Position numbers and translations under genes: made by a program
NCBI GenBank assembly: GCA_025463765.1
Contig: JAODBC010000038.1
Location: forward strand, 53,412-117,411
From: Subtercola sp.
Lineage (GTDB): Bacteria > Actinomycetota > Actinomycetes > Actinomycetales > Microbacteriaceae
DNA length: 64,000 bases
Direction of reading: 5' to 3'
Notes under the pieces: model-generated
What the model saw: only the letters and a program-made list of their open reading frames with translations
Databases searched by the model: none
Told to the model about the DNA's origin: nothing
Part shown: piece by piece, positions 51,706 to 60,063 of the stretch
Numbering within the stretch: the stretch's first letter is position 1
How the letters are laid out: the number at the start of each line of letters is the position of its first letter

Positions 51706-51736
51706 TACCTATCTACATAGGCAATGTCCATAGGTA
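51706..51736. promoter_or_regulatory. Probable IclR operator between metF and iclR-type gene
   Basis: TACCTAT (51706-51712) and ATAGGTA (51730-51736) form a perfect inverted repeat; CATAGG is also repeated directly inside it. It lies in the 108-bp divergent region, about 20 bp before the IclR start, and could control both directions. Confidence 0.6.
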
Positions 51737-51756
51737 AATTGTGAGAAAGTTGACGC

Positions 51757-52518
51757 GTGACCCTCACCGCAGACGGAACGCTCGCGCGCACCATGCGTGT
51801 TCTGTCGTGCTTCAGCGATGACGAACCCGCTCTGCTGGCCGCTGAGATCGGCGCGCGAACGGGCCTGCCGGTGTCGACTCTGCACCGCCTGCTCGCTCGG
51901 CTGGTGACGCTGGGGCTGTTGGCGCGCGCGCCGGGCCGGCGGTTCACCATCGGATCGCGGATGTTCGAACTCGGCGAGCTCTCACCCCTCTCACTGCGGC
52001 TGCGTGAGACCGCCCTGCCGCATCTGACCAAGCTCTACGAGGCCACGGGTGAGAACGTGCACCTGGCCGTGCTCGACGCAACATCGCCACGCGATGCAGT
52101 CGCGTTGTACGTCGCTCGGGTGACGGGCCCCACCTCGATCGCGACTCTGGGTCGCATGGGTGGCCGCAATCCGCTGCACACGACGGGTGTCGGAAAAGCT
52201 CTGCTCGCCACCCGCGACGACGAGTGGCTGAGTGTCTACCTCGAGCATCCACTCGAACGCGAGACCGTGCACTCCATCGATTCGTCAGCCGAACTGCTCG
52301 CCGACATCGACAAGACGCGGCAACGCGGATTCGCCGTGACCCGCGAAGAGATGACCCTCGGCAACGTCTCGGTCGCAACGGCGTTGCCGACGATCGAGGG
52401 TTTACCGCCAACCGCGCTCGGTGTGGTGGTGCATGTCGAGCGCGCCGACGAACGCCGACTCGCTCCGCTCGTGATTCAGGCCGCTCGGGCGCTCGCCCGC
52501 GATTTGCAGCACGGCTGA
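51757..52518 (+). CDS. IclR-family transcriptional regulator
   Basis: A 253-aa IclR protein. HTH region: LAAEIGARTGLPVSTLHRLLARLVTLGLL. Effector domain from about residue 85, with GGRNPLHTTGVGKALLA and RGFAVTREEMTLGNVSVA as in the family (GTGKA/LA motif). GTG 51757-51759. Divergent from metF-purU-ligM and upstream of folD on its own strand. IclR proteins often sense aromatic acids (PobR, PcaR), so vanillate or protocatechuate is a plausible ligand. Confidence 0.9.
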   Translation: MTLTADGTLARTMRVLSCFSDDEPALLAAEIGARTGLPVSTLHRLLARLVTLGLLARAPGRRFTIGSRMFELGELSPLSLRLRETALPHLTKLYEATGENVHLAVLDATSPRDAVALYVARVTGPTSIATLGRMGGRNPLHTTGVGKALLATRDDEWLSVYLEHPLERETVHSIDSSAELLADIDKTRQRGFAVTREEMTLGNVSVATALPTIEGLPPTALGVVVHVERADERRLAPLVIQAARALARDLQHG

Positions 52519-52646
52519 GCCATCGGCGGGCTCGTCGGGCCCGCGGTGCCGACCCTGCGTGTCCGGGGCCCGCGGGTGCTGGGTCCGATTCCCTCTGAGT
52601 GGGAATGCCGGCCACCGCAAAGGCATCGCAGGTTCACGATGGTGCA

Positions 52647-53516
52647 ATGAGTGCCACCATCATCGAGGGAACGGCCGTCGCCCGTGAAAGTCGCGCCCGC
52701 ACTGCAGCCCGCGTGCGGGACTTCGTCGCCCTGCACGGCGCAGCGCCTGCTTTGGCGACAGTGCTGGTCGGGGGCGATCCTGCCAGCGAGATCTACGTGC
52801 GCAACAAGCGCGCCGCTGCGGCGGGGGCCGGATTCGCTGACTTTCACCGGCACCTCGACAGCGCGGCCACCCAGGCAGAGGTCGAAGGTCTGCTCGATGA
52901 GCTCGCCGCGGATGACAGGGTCGCGGGCATCCTGTTGCAGCTGCCGCTGCCGCCGGGGCTCGATCGCTCGGCTCTCATCGACCGCGTTCCGCCGGGCAAA
53001 GACGTCGACGGGCTCACGACCCTCAGTCAGGGCCAGCTCGCCCGGGGTACGGCCGGGCTGCGGCCCTGCACTCCGAGCGGCATCATCGAGTTGCTCGACG
53101 TCTACGGCGTGCCGATCGAGGGCGCATCGGCGGTGGTCGTGGGCAAGTCGGAGCTGGTCGGGCATCCTGCAGCAGAATTGCTGCTTCGGCGCGGGGCGAC
53201 CGTGACCATTGCGCACTCGCGCACTCACGATCTCGCCGCGGTCACGTCTCGGGCCGACATCGTGGTGGCGGCGGCCGGCATGCCCGGGCTCATCACAGCG
53301 GCGCACATCAAGCCCGGCGCGGCGGTCATCGACGTCGGCATCCACCGCACCCCCGCCGGACTCGTGGGTGACGTGCGGTTCGACGAAGTCGCTCTCGTCG
53401 CTGGCTTTCTCACGCCGGTGCCCGGCGGGGTCGGGCCGATGACCATCGCGACGCTGCTCTCGAACACCATTCTGGCGGCCGATCTCGAGGCCGCGCGCCG
53501 CGGCCAGCACCTCTAG
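52647..53516 (+). CDS. folD: Methylenetetrahydrofolate dehydrogenase/cyclohydrolase
   Basis: A 289-aa bifunctional FolD. Catalytic Lys in SEIYVRNKRAAA, QLPLPPGLD, PGKDVDGLT and PCTPSGIIELL, then the NADP domain with VVVGKSELVGHPAAEL (an unusual KSELVG in place of the common RSxxVG) and GGVGPMTIATLL. It converts 5,10-methylene-THF to 10-formyl-THF with NADP, the step between MetF and PurU. ATG 52647-52649; an upstream in-frame ATG at 52599 is less likely. It is on the strand of iclR, 128 bp downstream. It may be a second, pathway-specific copy. Confidence 0.92.
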   Translation: MSATIIEGTAVARESRARTAARVRDFVALHGAAPALATVLVGGDPASEIYVRNKRAAAAGAGFADFHRHLDSAATQAEVEGLLDELAADDRVAGILLQLPLPPGLDRSALIDRVPPGKDVDGLTTLSQGQLARGTAGLRPCTPSGIIELLDVYGVPIEGASAVVVGKSELVGHPAAELLLRRGATVTIAHSRTHDLAAVTSRADIVVAAAGMPGLITAAHIKPGAAVIDVGIHRTPAGLVGDVRFDEVALVAGFLTPVPGGVGPMTIATLLSNTILAADLEAARRGQHL

Positions 53517-53594
53517 CCCTGTGATGCGATGAACGTGGCGCCCCCACTCGAGATCGTGGCGGCAAAGACATCGCGCAGCGCTACGATGTCGGGC

Positions 53595-54275
53595 ATGCAC
53601 CTCGACAAATCCGGGACCGTGTTCATTCTGCGACTCGATGAGACAGAGAACCGATTCAACGTGGAGTGGGTCGCTGAATTCATGGGCCTGTTCGACACCG
53701 TCGAGGCAGAAGCGGGGCGCAAGGCTCTCGTGACGGCCGGGGTTGGAAAGTTCTGGTCGAACGGTCTTGATCTCGACGGCGTGCTCGCGAATCCCGAGAG
53801 CGCAGGTGCCCTCGCCTCCGCTGTGCACGAGATGCTCGCGCGGGTTGTGAGCGCCAACCTCGTGACCGTCGCCGCCCTTCAGGGTCATGCTTTTGCGGCG
53901 GGAGCGATGCTTGCCCTGGCACACGATTATCGAGTCATGCGCGACGATCGCGGCTACCTCTGCCTGCCCGAGGTCGACATCAAGATTCCCTTCACCCCCG
54001 GAATGACAGCCCTGATAACCAGCAAGCTGACCCCGAACGTCGCCCGCGACGCGATGGTGACCGGGCGCCGCTATGCAGCCGAAGCGGCTTTGTCGGCCGG
54101 GCTCATCGATGAAGTGTCGAACGAGTCAGACCTGGTCGGCCAGGCTGTGCAACTCGCCGAGTCGCTTGCCGACAAGGATTCGAGAACAGTCGCCGCCATC
54201 AAGTCGACGCTCTACGCCGACGCTCTGGTGGCTCTGCGGCAGAGCGATGGGAACGCGCTCGAGCTGCCCGGCTGA
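53595..54275 (+). CDS. Enoyl-CoA hydratase/isomerase family protein
   Basis: A 226-aa crotonase-fold protein, a little short for a hydratase (about 260). It has NRFNVEWV in place of NALNxxM, the oxyanion region VAALQGHAFAAGAMLALAHD, and LPEVDIKIPFTPGM. The Glu pair of true hydratases is not obvious, so an enoyl-CoA isomerase or other crotonase is likely. ATG 53595-53597 is chosen because it begins the conserved fold; ATG 53586 is possible. The ribosome site is weak. No operon partner other than folD 78 bp upstream. Confidence 0.8.
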   Translation: MHLDKSGTVFILRLDETENRFNVEWVAEFMGLFDTVEAEAGRKALVTAGVGKFWSNGLDLDGVLANPESAGALASAVHEMLARVVSANLVTVAALQGHAFAAGAMLALAHDYRVMRDDRGYLCLPEVDIKIPFTPGMTALITSKLTPNVARDAMVTGRRYAAEAALSAGLIDEVSNESDLVGQAVQLAESLADKDSRTVAAIKSTLYADALVALRQSDGNALELPG

Positions 54276-54338
54276 TTTTCACGCGAGGTCGGAACGACGC
54301 CTGCGACTGCACTGCTATTCTTGAAGCGCTCCACACGT

Positions 54339-54412
54339 GCGGATGTAGTTCAATGGCAGAACTTCAGCTTCCCAAGCTGATAGTGCGGGTTCGATTCCCG
54401 TCATCCGCTCCA
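54339..54412 (+). tRNA. tRNA-Gly (anticodon CCC)
   Basis: A complete cloverleaf: acceptor GCGGATG/CATCCGC, anticodon stem TCAGC/GCTGA with loop TTCCCAA (anticodon CCC), T-loop GGTTCGATTCC and an encoded CCA end after T54409. It marks the boundary between the catabolic block and core genes; no integrase or second att-like copy of its 3' end is visible. Confidence 0.96.
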
Positions 54413-54476
54413 CTACCCCGAAGCCGAGGCCTGCCTCCGATCATCCGCACCGCTTACGCGGGATAGCGTTGACAGA

Positions 54477-55175
54477 GTGAATCGCACCGACCGGCTCTAC
54501 GCCATCGTCGAGCAGCTGCGCGCCGTCGCCCCCCGGCCACGCAGCGCTCGCTGGCTGGCGCAGCGCTTCGAGGTCAGCCCGCGCACCATCGAACGCGATG
54601 TCAGCGCCCTGCAGCAGTCGGGCACCCCGATCTGGGCCGAGCCGGGCCGCACCGGCGGGTACTGCCTCGACGCCGGGCGCACGTTGCCGCCCATCAACTT
54701 CACCCCCGATGAGGCCGTGGCGCTCACCGTCGGGCTCCGGATGCTCGAAGACTCGCCCTTTCGCGCGGCCGGGCTCTCGGCGCTGCAGAAGGTGGTCGGT
54801 GCCATGCACCCGGCCGACGCGAGTTCTGCACGCGAATTGGCCGAACGCATCCATCTACTCGGCGACGGGCATCCGGTGCCCGGGGTGCCGCGGAACGTGG
54901 CGCACGCGCTCTCGACCGGGCACGTGCTGCGCATTGAATACGTCGACAAGTCAGGCGGCGCCACCCGGCGAGATATCGAGCCGCTCGGTTACGTCGGCTC
55001 GGCTGCGCACTGGTATCTGCTGGCCTGGTGCCGCCTGCGCAGCGGAGTGCGGGCGTTTCGCGTCGATCGCATCGGTGCCGTCTTCGTGACGGCCGAGACG
55101 CCCGCGCCACGCACGCTGAGCGCCGCCGACCTCGAAATACCGTTCGGGGTGCTCACGCGCCTCGATCTCGACTGA
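54477..55175 (+). CDS. WYL-domain transcriptional regulator (YafY/DeoR-type HTH)
   Basis: A 232-aa regulator. N-terminal HTH: RTDRLYAIVEQLRAVAPRPRS, then RFEVSPRTIERDVSALQQSG. FTPDEAVALTVGLRML starts the middle region. The WYL part has LRIEYVDKSGGATRRDIEPLGYV and WYLLAWCRLRSGVRAFRVDRI. GTG 54477-54479. It converges with a small VOC protein gene; YafY-type regulators often control such neighbours. Confidence 0.88.
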   Translation: MNRTDRLYAIVEQLRAVAPRPRSARWLAQRFEVSPRTIERDVSALQQSGTPIWAEPGRTGGYCLDAGRTLPPINFTPDEAVALTVGLRMLEDSPFRAAGLSALQKVVGAMHPADASSARELAERIHLLGDGHPVPGVPRNVAHALSTGHVLRIEYVDKSGGATRRDIEPLGYVGSAAHWYLLAWCRLRSGVRAFRVDRIGAVFVTAETPAPRTLSAADLEIPFGVLTRLDLD

Positions 55176-55226
55176 CCACGCAGACCACGCGTCCGCGGTA
55201 ACCGGGGTAACCGGGCGGGCCCACCG

Positions 55227-55655
55227 TCACCGTTGCGCTGCGAACTTCGCCACGGCCTCAGGCGACACCGGCGTGAAGAAGTTCAGCAGAGTGCCGTCGG
55301 GGTCGCGCACCAGCAGCGACCTGTTTCCCCACGGCATCGTCGTCGGCACGGTCACCACCTCAGAAACCCACGCACTGAGCCGCTCGTAGACGGCATCAAC
55401 GTCGTCGACGAGAAATTCGATGATGGCGGTGTGGTTGTCAGCCGGCCTCGCCGCACCCGGCCCGAACAGCCCGACGGTGCGCGTGCTGCCGATGGCCAGG
55501 GTGCCGCTGGTGGTACCGGTCATCGCGCCTCCCGGCGTGCGAATCTCGGCGAAATCGTCGGTCGACCAGATCGCCGTCGCCTCGAGCGCCCGCTCGTAAA
55601 ATGCCACCAGGGCGGCGACGTCGTCGGTGATGAGTCGAATCGAGACGAGATTCAT
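55227..55655 (-). CDS. VOC/glyoxalase-fold protein
   Basis: A 142-aa single-domain VOC protein: VSIRLITDDVAALVAFYERAL, then TTMPWGNRSLLVRDPDGTLLNFFTP, the standard ending of glyoxalase/bleomycin-resistance-like proteins. The role is unknown. Convergent with the WYL regulator gene. The 267-bp gap upstream (55656-55922) contains no gene but short direct repeats and a hairpin. Confidence 0.82.
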   Translation of the reverse strand: MNLVSIRLITDDVAALVAFYERALEATAIWSTDDFAEIRTPGGAMTGTTSGTLAIGSTRTVGLFGPGAARPADNHTAIIEFLVDDVDAVYERLSAWVSEVVTVPTTMPWGNRSLLVRDPDGTLLNFFTPVSPEAVAKFAAQR

Positions 55656-55815
55656 GACGGTAGACCTTTCGAAGAGCTGCCGAGACTCTCTCGACAGGCT
55701 TCAGTCTCTCGAGGCGCGGCGACAGCCCCCTGTCGGTGTTTCGCGGCAATTCTGCTGCTCACTGGGAACGGAGCATCCAGCGGCACCCGTGCTGCGGCGG
55801 CCCGCCGCCCCCCTC

Positions 55816-55906
55816 GCTCGTGAGCCCGTTACGACGCTCGTGAGCCCATTACGACGCTCGTGAGGCCGCTATAACGCCCTCATTTCGGCGCAACAGCCTC
55901 ACGAGC
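55816..55906. repeat. Three 20-bp direct repeats running into a hairpin
   Basis: GCTCGTGAGCCCGTTACGAC is repeated at 55816, 55836 (one change) and 55856 (diverged). The last copy's GCTCGTGAGGC (55856-55866) pairs perfectly with GCCTCACGAGC (55896-55906). The hairpin follows the hydrolase gene stop on the minus strand, so it may be that gene's terminator. Confidence 0.7.
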
Positions 55907-55922
55907 CACGTGCTGCTCAGGC

Positions 55923-56723
55923 TCAGGCGTCGATGCGAGCGAGAAACTCCTGCACAGGCTCGATGACGCCCGCCGAGGGGCGCAACGTGCTGCCGTGATC
56001 ACGCCCGGGCAGGGGCACGAACGACGCGTGCGGCATCAGCTGCGCGGCGCGTTCGGAGTCGCGATAGGCTCGCCGATCATCCGTGCCGGCCAGCAGCAGC
56101 GTCGGCGTCTGCATGCGGGAAAGCCGCTCTTCGACGAGGCCCTGTTCGACCTCCACCTGCCGAAAATACGCCTGGATGGCCGCCGCATCGTTCGCCAAGA
56201 ACGCTGCCGTCGTCGCCGGGTCGATGGGCCGCCCCGACGCAGCGGCCCAGCCGTCGAGAAACGCCTGCATGCCTCCGTCGCCGAGTGCGTCGTCGTAGCC
56301 CTCGAAGAACAGCTTGCTCACGCTGCCACCCGGCGCCCGATACGAGCCGCCGGCCGAAATGAACGAACGCAGACGTTCGGGGTGCTGATCGGCGAGCGAA
56401 AACCCGGCGCGCGCCCCGAACGAGTACCCGAAATAGTGCGCCGAGTGGATGCCCGCCGCATCGAACACGGCGAGCAGGTCGCCCACCACCAGCTCCATTC
56501 GGTACGAACTCTGTTCGTGCGGCTTGCCGCTGAGGCCATGCCCCCGCAGATCGACGAGGATCAGGCGGTACTCGTCACGCAGCGCCTTCACGTAACCGAG
56601 CCCGCGCCAGATCGCCCGCGACAGCCCCGAACCGTGCACCAGCACGAGAGGAGTGCCCTCAGCGACACCGGCCTCCGTGTAGGCGATTCGGGTGTTATCG
56701 GCGGGATTGAAGGCTTCACTCAC
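55923..56723 (-). CDS. Alpha/beta hydrolase
   Basis: A 266-aa alpha/beta hydrolase: LVLVHGSGLSRAIW, VDLRGHGLSGKP, elbow GYSFGARAG, Asp in AGTDDRRAY and His in GRDHGSTL. Starts at GTG 56721-56723. Substrate unknown. It stands alone and lies outside the catabolic block, with core genes on its right. Confidence 0.82.
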   Translation of the reverse strand: MSEAFNPADNTRIAYTEAGVAEGTPLVLVHGSGLSRAIWRGLGYVKALRDEYRLILVDLRGHGLSGKPHEQSSYRMELVVGDLLAVFDAAGIHSAHYFGYSFGARAGFSLADQHPERLRSFISAGGSYRAPGGSVSKLFFEGYDDALGDGGMQAFLDGWAAASGRPIDPATTAAFLANDAAAIQAYFRQVEVEQGLVEERLSRMQTPTLLLAGTDDRRAYRDSERAAQLMPHASFVPLPGRDHGSTLRPSAGVIEPVQEFLARIDA

Positions 56724-56782
56724 CCCTCAATCCTGCCGCGCCGAGGCCGAGACGCTCGCCAGATCGCCGCGACTCGGTCAGA

Positions 56783-57115
56783 ATGAACTTCATGACCGCA
56801 GAAAGTGATTTCGCCTCGATTGCCGACGACCTGGCCCCCGCCGGAGTCGTGCTGGGCCAGATGTTCGGCGCAAAAGCTCTGTACTTCAACGGCAAGGCAC
56901 TCGGCTGCCTGCTGAGGAGCAACAACGCGGTCTTCAAGTTGGGGCGGGCATCCGCTGCCCACGCCGAAGCGCTCACGATTGCGGGGGCGACACTCTTCTA
57001 CCCGGGAGGCGGAACAAAGGCGTTCAAAGACTGGGTGGAGGTGCCCGAAGCACAATCGCCGCACTGGCCCGAGCTAGCTGAAGCTGCGCTGAATGCGGCC
57101 ACAGCAACCCTCTGA
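56783..57115 (+). CDS. TfoX N-terminal-domain protein
   Basis: A 110-aa protein resembling the TfoX/Sxy N-terminal domain (GQMFGAKALYFNGKALGCLL, then a VFKLGR strand and TLFYPGGGTKAFKDWVEVP). It lacks the C-terminal half of competence regulators, as do many small actinobacterial members of no known function. Start ATG 56783 or ATG 56792. It precedes trxB by 86 bp. Confidence 0.65.
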   Translation: MNFMTAESDFASIADDLAPAGVVLGQMFGAKALYFNGKALGCLLRSNNAVFKLGRASAAHAEALTIAGATLFYPGGGTKAFKDWVEVPEAQSPHWPELAEAALNAATATL

Positions 57116-57201
57116 CGACCGGAATATCGGGCCGATAGTATTGGTTGAACGCTGCAGAGACAAAAACCGGCGCTCTCACGCCGCACACGAGGAGCTTGTC
57201 G

Positions 57202-58197
57202 ATGAGACAAATTATCATCATTGGGTCTGGCCCCGCAGGCTTCACTGCGGCTGTTTACGCCGCCCGCGCCGGCCTTCAGCCTCTGCTCATCGCCTCGAGT
57301 GTCGAAGCCGGCGGCGAGCTCATGAAGACCACTGAGGTCGAGAACTTTCCCGGTTTTCCCGAAGGCATTCAGGGCCCAGAGTTGATGACCAAGCTGCAAG
57401 AGCAGGCTGAGAAGTTCGGCACCGAGGTTCTGCTCGACGACGTCACCGCCGTCGACTTCTCGGGCGACATCAAAAAGGTCAGCACCGGTTACAGCGGCGA
57501 GTTCGAGGCCCAGGCCGTGATCTTCGCCACCGGGTCGGCCTACCGCAAGCTCGGCCTCGAAGACGAAGAGCGTCTGTCAGGTCGCGGCGTCTCGTGGTGT
57601 GCCACCTGCGACGGTTTCTTCTTCAAGAAGAAGACCATTGCCGTGATCGGTGGTGGCGACTCCGCTATGGAAGAAGCCACCTTCCTCACCCGTTTCGCCG
57701 ACAAGGTGTACCTCATTCACCGCAAAGACGCGCTTCGGGCATCCAAGATCATGCAAGAGCGCGCGTTCGCGAACGAGAAGATCGAATTCGTCTTCAACTC
57801 GGCTGTCGTGGGCATCAACGGCGAGAACACCGTCGAAAGCCTGACACTCGAGAACACCGTGACCGGCGAAACCAGTCAGTTGGATGTTCAGGGCCTCTTC
57901 GTCGCCATCGGCAACGACCCCCGCACCCATCTGGTGCACGGCCAGCTCGACCTCACCGCAGCCGGAACCATCGCGGTTCAGGGCCGCTCGTCGAAGACCA
58001 ACATCGCCGGCGTGTTCGCCGCCGGTGACGTCATCGACGACACCTACCGCCAGGCCGCCACCGCCGCTGCTTCGGGTACGGTCGCCGCGCTAGATGCCGA
58101 GCACTACCTCGCGGGTTTAGCTGAGGCCGGCGCCATCGCCGAGCTGCGCGACGCCGAGCACGAGATCAGCCTCGTCGAGGCCGTCGCAACACGCTGA
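57202..58197 (+). CDS. trxB: Thioredoxin reductase
   Basis: A 331-aa TrxB. FAD motif GSGPAGFTAAVYAARAG, redox centre WCATCDGFFF, NADPH motif GGGDSAMEEA and the C-terminal FAD motif GVFAAGDVIDDTYRQA. It reduces the thioredoxin encoded 42 bp downstream with NADPH. The last ~25 residues are an extra acidic tail. ATG 57202-57204 has GAGG upstream. The trxB-trxA pair beside parB-parA is conserved near the origin in many actinobacteria. Confidence 0.95.
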   Translation: MRQIIIIGSGPAGFTAAVYAARAGLQPLLIASSVEAGGELMKTTEVENFPGFPEGIQGPELMTKLQEQAEKFGTEVLLDDVTAVDFSGDIKKVSTGYSGEFEAQAVIFATGSAYRKLGLEDEERLSGRGVSWCATCDGFFFKKKTIAVIGGGDSAMEEATFLTRFADKVYLIHRKDALRASKIMQERAFANEKIEFVFNSAVVGINGENTVESLTLENTVTGETSQLDVQGLFVAIGNDPRTHLVHGQLDLTAAGTIAVQGRSSKTNIAGVFAAGDVIDDTYRQAATAAASGTVAALDAEHYLAGLAEAGAIAELRDAEHEISLVEAVATR

Positions 58198-58239
58198 CCC
58201 GCTTTTACCTCCCTGTGAAGATTTGAGAAAAGAGAAACT

Positions 58240-58566
58240 ATGTCAAACGCAAAGGCAGTAACCGACTCGAGCTTCGACGCCGACGTCATCAACTCCGAAG
58301 ACACCATCATGGTCGACTTCTGGGCGGAATGGTGTGGCCCCTGCCGCGCCGTCTCGCCGATTCTCGACCAGATCGCCGAAGAGCACTCCGACAAGATCAA
58401 GATCGTGAAGCTCAACGTCGACGACAACCCGCAGGTCGCTGCAAAATACCAGATCACCTCGATTCCCGCCATGAAGGTCTTCCGTGGCGGCGAGGTCGTC
58501 AAGACCATCATCGGCGCTAAGCCGAAGGCTGCCCTCGAGCACGACCTGGCCGACTACCTGGCCTAG
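58240..58566 (+). CDS. trxA: Thioredoxin
   Basis: A 108-aa thioredoxin with FWAEWCGPCRAVSP, the cis-Pro region TSIPAMKVF and the buried Asp in MVDFWAEW. Cytoplasmic disulphide reductant, recycled by TrxB. ATG 58240-58242. A terminator follows. Confidence 0.96.
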   Translation: MSNAKAVTDSSFDADVINSEDTIMVDFWAEWCGPCRAVSPILDQIAEEHSDKIKIVKLNVDDNPQVAAKYQITSIPAMKVFRGGEVVKTIIGAKPKAALEHDLADYLA

Positions 58567-58581
58567 AGCTCGACGAAGTCG

Positions 58582-58612
58582 GGGTCCGGGCCGAAAGGCT
58601 CGGGCCCTTTTT
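58582..58612 (+). terminator. Rho-independent terminator of trxA
   Basis: An 11-bp stem with two G-U pairs (58582-58592 with 58597-58607), loop GAAA, then TTTTTCTTT. Confidence 0.88.
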
Positions 58613-58623
58613 CTTTGTGCGCT

Positions 58624-58653
58624 TCGCTGAACATCGCTGAACATCGCTGAACT
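58624..58653. repeat. Three 10-bp tandem repeats
   Basis: TCGCTGAACA occurs at 58624 and 58634, with a diverged third copy at 58644, between the trxA terminator and the aminotransferase gene. No function is apparent. Confidence 0.7.
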
Positions 58654-58741
58654 TCGCTGGCCCTCTGCCGGCCCGAAAGCCCGCCTCAGACCCATCCCCA
58701 TATTCGATAGCATGTAATTTCGCCTCTTTCTGGAAGTGCAC

Positions 58742-60061
58742 GTGAGCAGCCAAACGACCCCGAACCCCGGTACGAACCTCGACCCCTGGTACGACAACTA
58801 CGCCGACCGAGCCGCCGGCCTCTCTGTCTCCGAAGTGCGGGCCCTGTTCGCCGTCGCCTCGCGGCCCGAAGTCGTTTCGCTGGCCGGCGGCATGCCTGCC
58901 GTTTCTGCTCTGCCGCAAGACCTCGTGATCACGGCGATGAACCGCGTCATGCGCGACGAGGGCTCTATCGCCTTGCAGTACGGGTCTGGCCAGGGCGTGC
59001 CACGGTTGCGCGAACACATTCTCGAAGTGATGGCCATGGAGGGCATCCGGGGCAGCGTCGATGACGTGGTCGTCACCACCGGTTCGCAGCAGGCCCTCGA
59101 CCTCATCACCAAGCTCTTCATCAACCCGGGCGACGTGATTCTGGCCGAAGCGCCCAGCTATGTCGGTGCCATCGGGGTGTTCCGTTCGTATCAGGCCGAC
59201 ATTCAGCACGTCTTGATGGACGACGACGGTTTGATTCCGGATGCCCTGCGCGAGGCCATCACGCGCGAGAAGTCTCTCGGCAAATCCATCAAGTTCCTCT
59301 ACACGATTCCGAATTTCCACAACCCCGCCGGCGTGACTCTCACCGCCGCCCGGCGCACGGAGATCTTACAACTCTGCCGGTCAGAGGGCATTTTGGTGCT
59401 CGAAGACAACCCTTACGGCCTGCTCTACTTCGACGAAGCTCCCCCCGCGCCCATGCGCAGCACCGAAGACGAAGGCGTCGTCTACCTCGGCTCCTTCTCC
59501 AAGACATTCGCGCCGGGATTCCGTGTCGGCTGGGCGATCGCGCCGCACGCCATCCGCGAAAAGCTCGTGCTCGCCGCCGAGTCGGCCATTCTCTGCCCCA
59601 GCGCCTTCAGCCAACTCGTCATCTCGGAATACCTCGAAACGGCTGACTGGCGCGCGCAGATCAATACGTTCCGCGGGGTGTACGAAGAGCGCAAGAACAC
59701 CATGATCGCGGCACTCAAAGAGTATTTGCCCGACCTGCATCACACGAACCCGAACGGCGGGTTCTACGTCTGGCTCACCCTGCCCGATTTTCTCGATACA
59801 AAACAGATGCTTCCTCGAGCGGTCAAAGAGCTCGTCGCCTACACACCGGGCACGGCGTTCTACGCCGACGGTGGCGGGCGCAACAAGATGCGGTTGTCGT
59901 TCTGCTACCCCACTCCCGAACAGATTCGGGTGGGCATCCGTCGCCTGACGACCGTCATCAACGGCGAGATCGACCTGCTTGAGACCTTTCACGAAACCGG
60001 GCCGCTGCAGACCATCCGTTCGACCCGCTCGTTCTCTGCCCCACCACCAGACATGGACTGA
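58742..60061 (+). CDS. PLP-dependent aminotransferase (class I/II, 2-aminoadipate type)
   Basis: A 439-aa aminotransferase. PLP Lys in GSFSKTFAPGFRVGW, phosphate-binding and substrate regions in TTGSQQALDLI, EAPSYVG, IPNFHNPAGVT and EDNPYGLL. The pattern matches LysN-type 2-aminoadipate and aromatic aminotransferases without an HTH domain. GTG 58742-58744 is favoured over GTG 58736 by the spacing of GGAA. Two bases separate it from ddl, so the two form an operon. Confidence 0.87.
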   Translation: MSSQTTPNPGTNLDPWYDNYADRAAGLSVSEVRALFAVASRPEVVSLAGGMPAVSALPQDLVITAMNRVMRDEGSIALQYGSGQGVPRLREHILEVMAMEGIRGSVDDVVVTTGSQQALDLITKLFINPGDVILAEAPSYVGAIGVFRSYQADIQHVLMDDDGLIPDALREAITREKSLGKSIKFLYTIPNFHNPAGVTLTAARRTEILQLCRSEGILVLEDNPYGLLYFDEAPPAPMRSTEDEGVVYLGSFSKTFAPGFRVGWAIAPHAIREKLVLAAESAILCPSAFSQLVISEYLETADWRAQINTFRGVYEERKNTMIAALKEYLPDLHHTNPNGGFYVWLTLPDFLDTKQMLPRAVKELVAYTPGTAFYADGGGRNKMRLSFCYPTPEQIRVGIRRLTTVINGEIDLLETFHETGPLQTIRSTRSFSAPPPDMD

Positions 60062-60063
60062 CA

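Noticed and set aside
54339..54412. An attachment-site duplication of the tRNA-Gly 3' end elsewhere in the window
   Set aside because: I looked for its T-arm and acceptor sequence in other intergenic regions and found no second copy.
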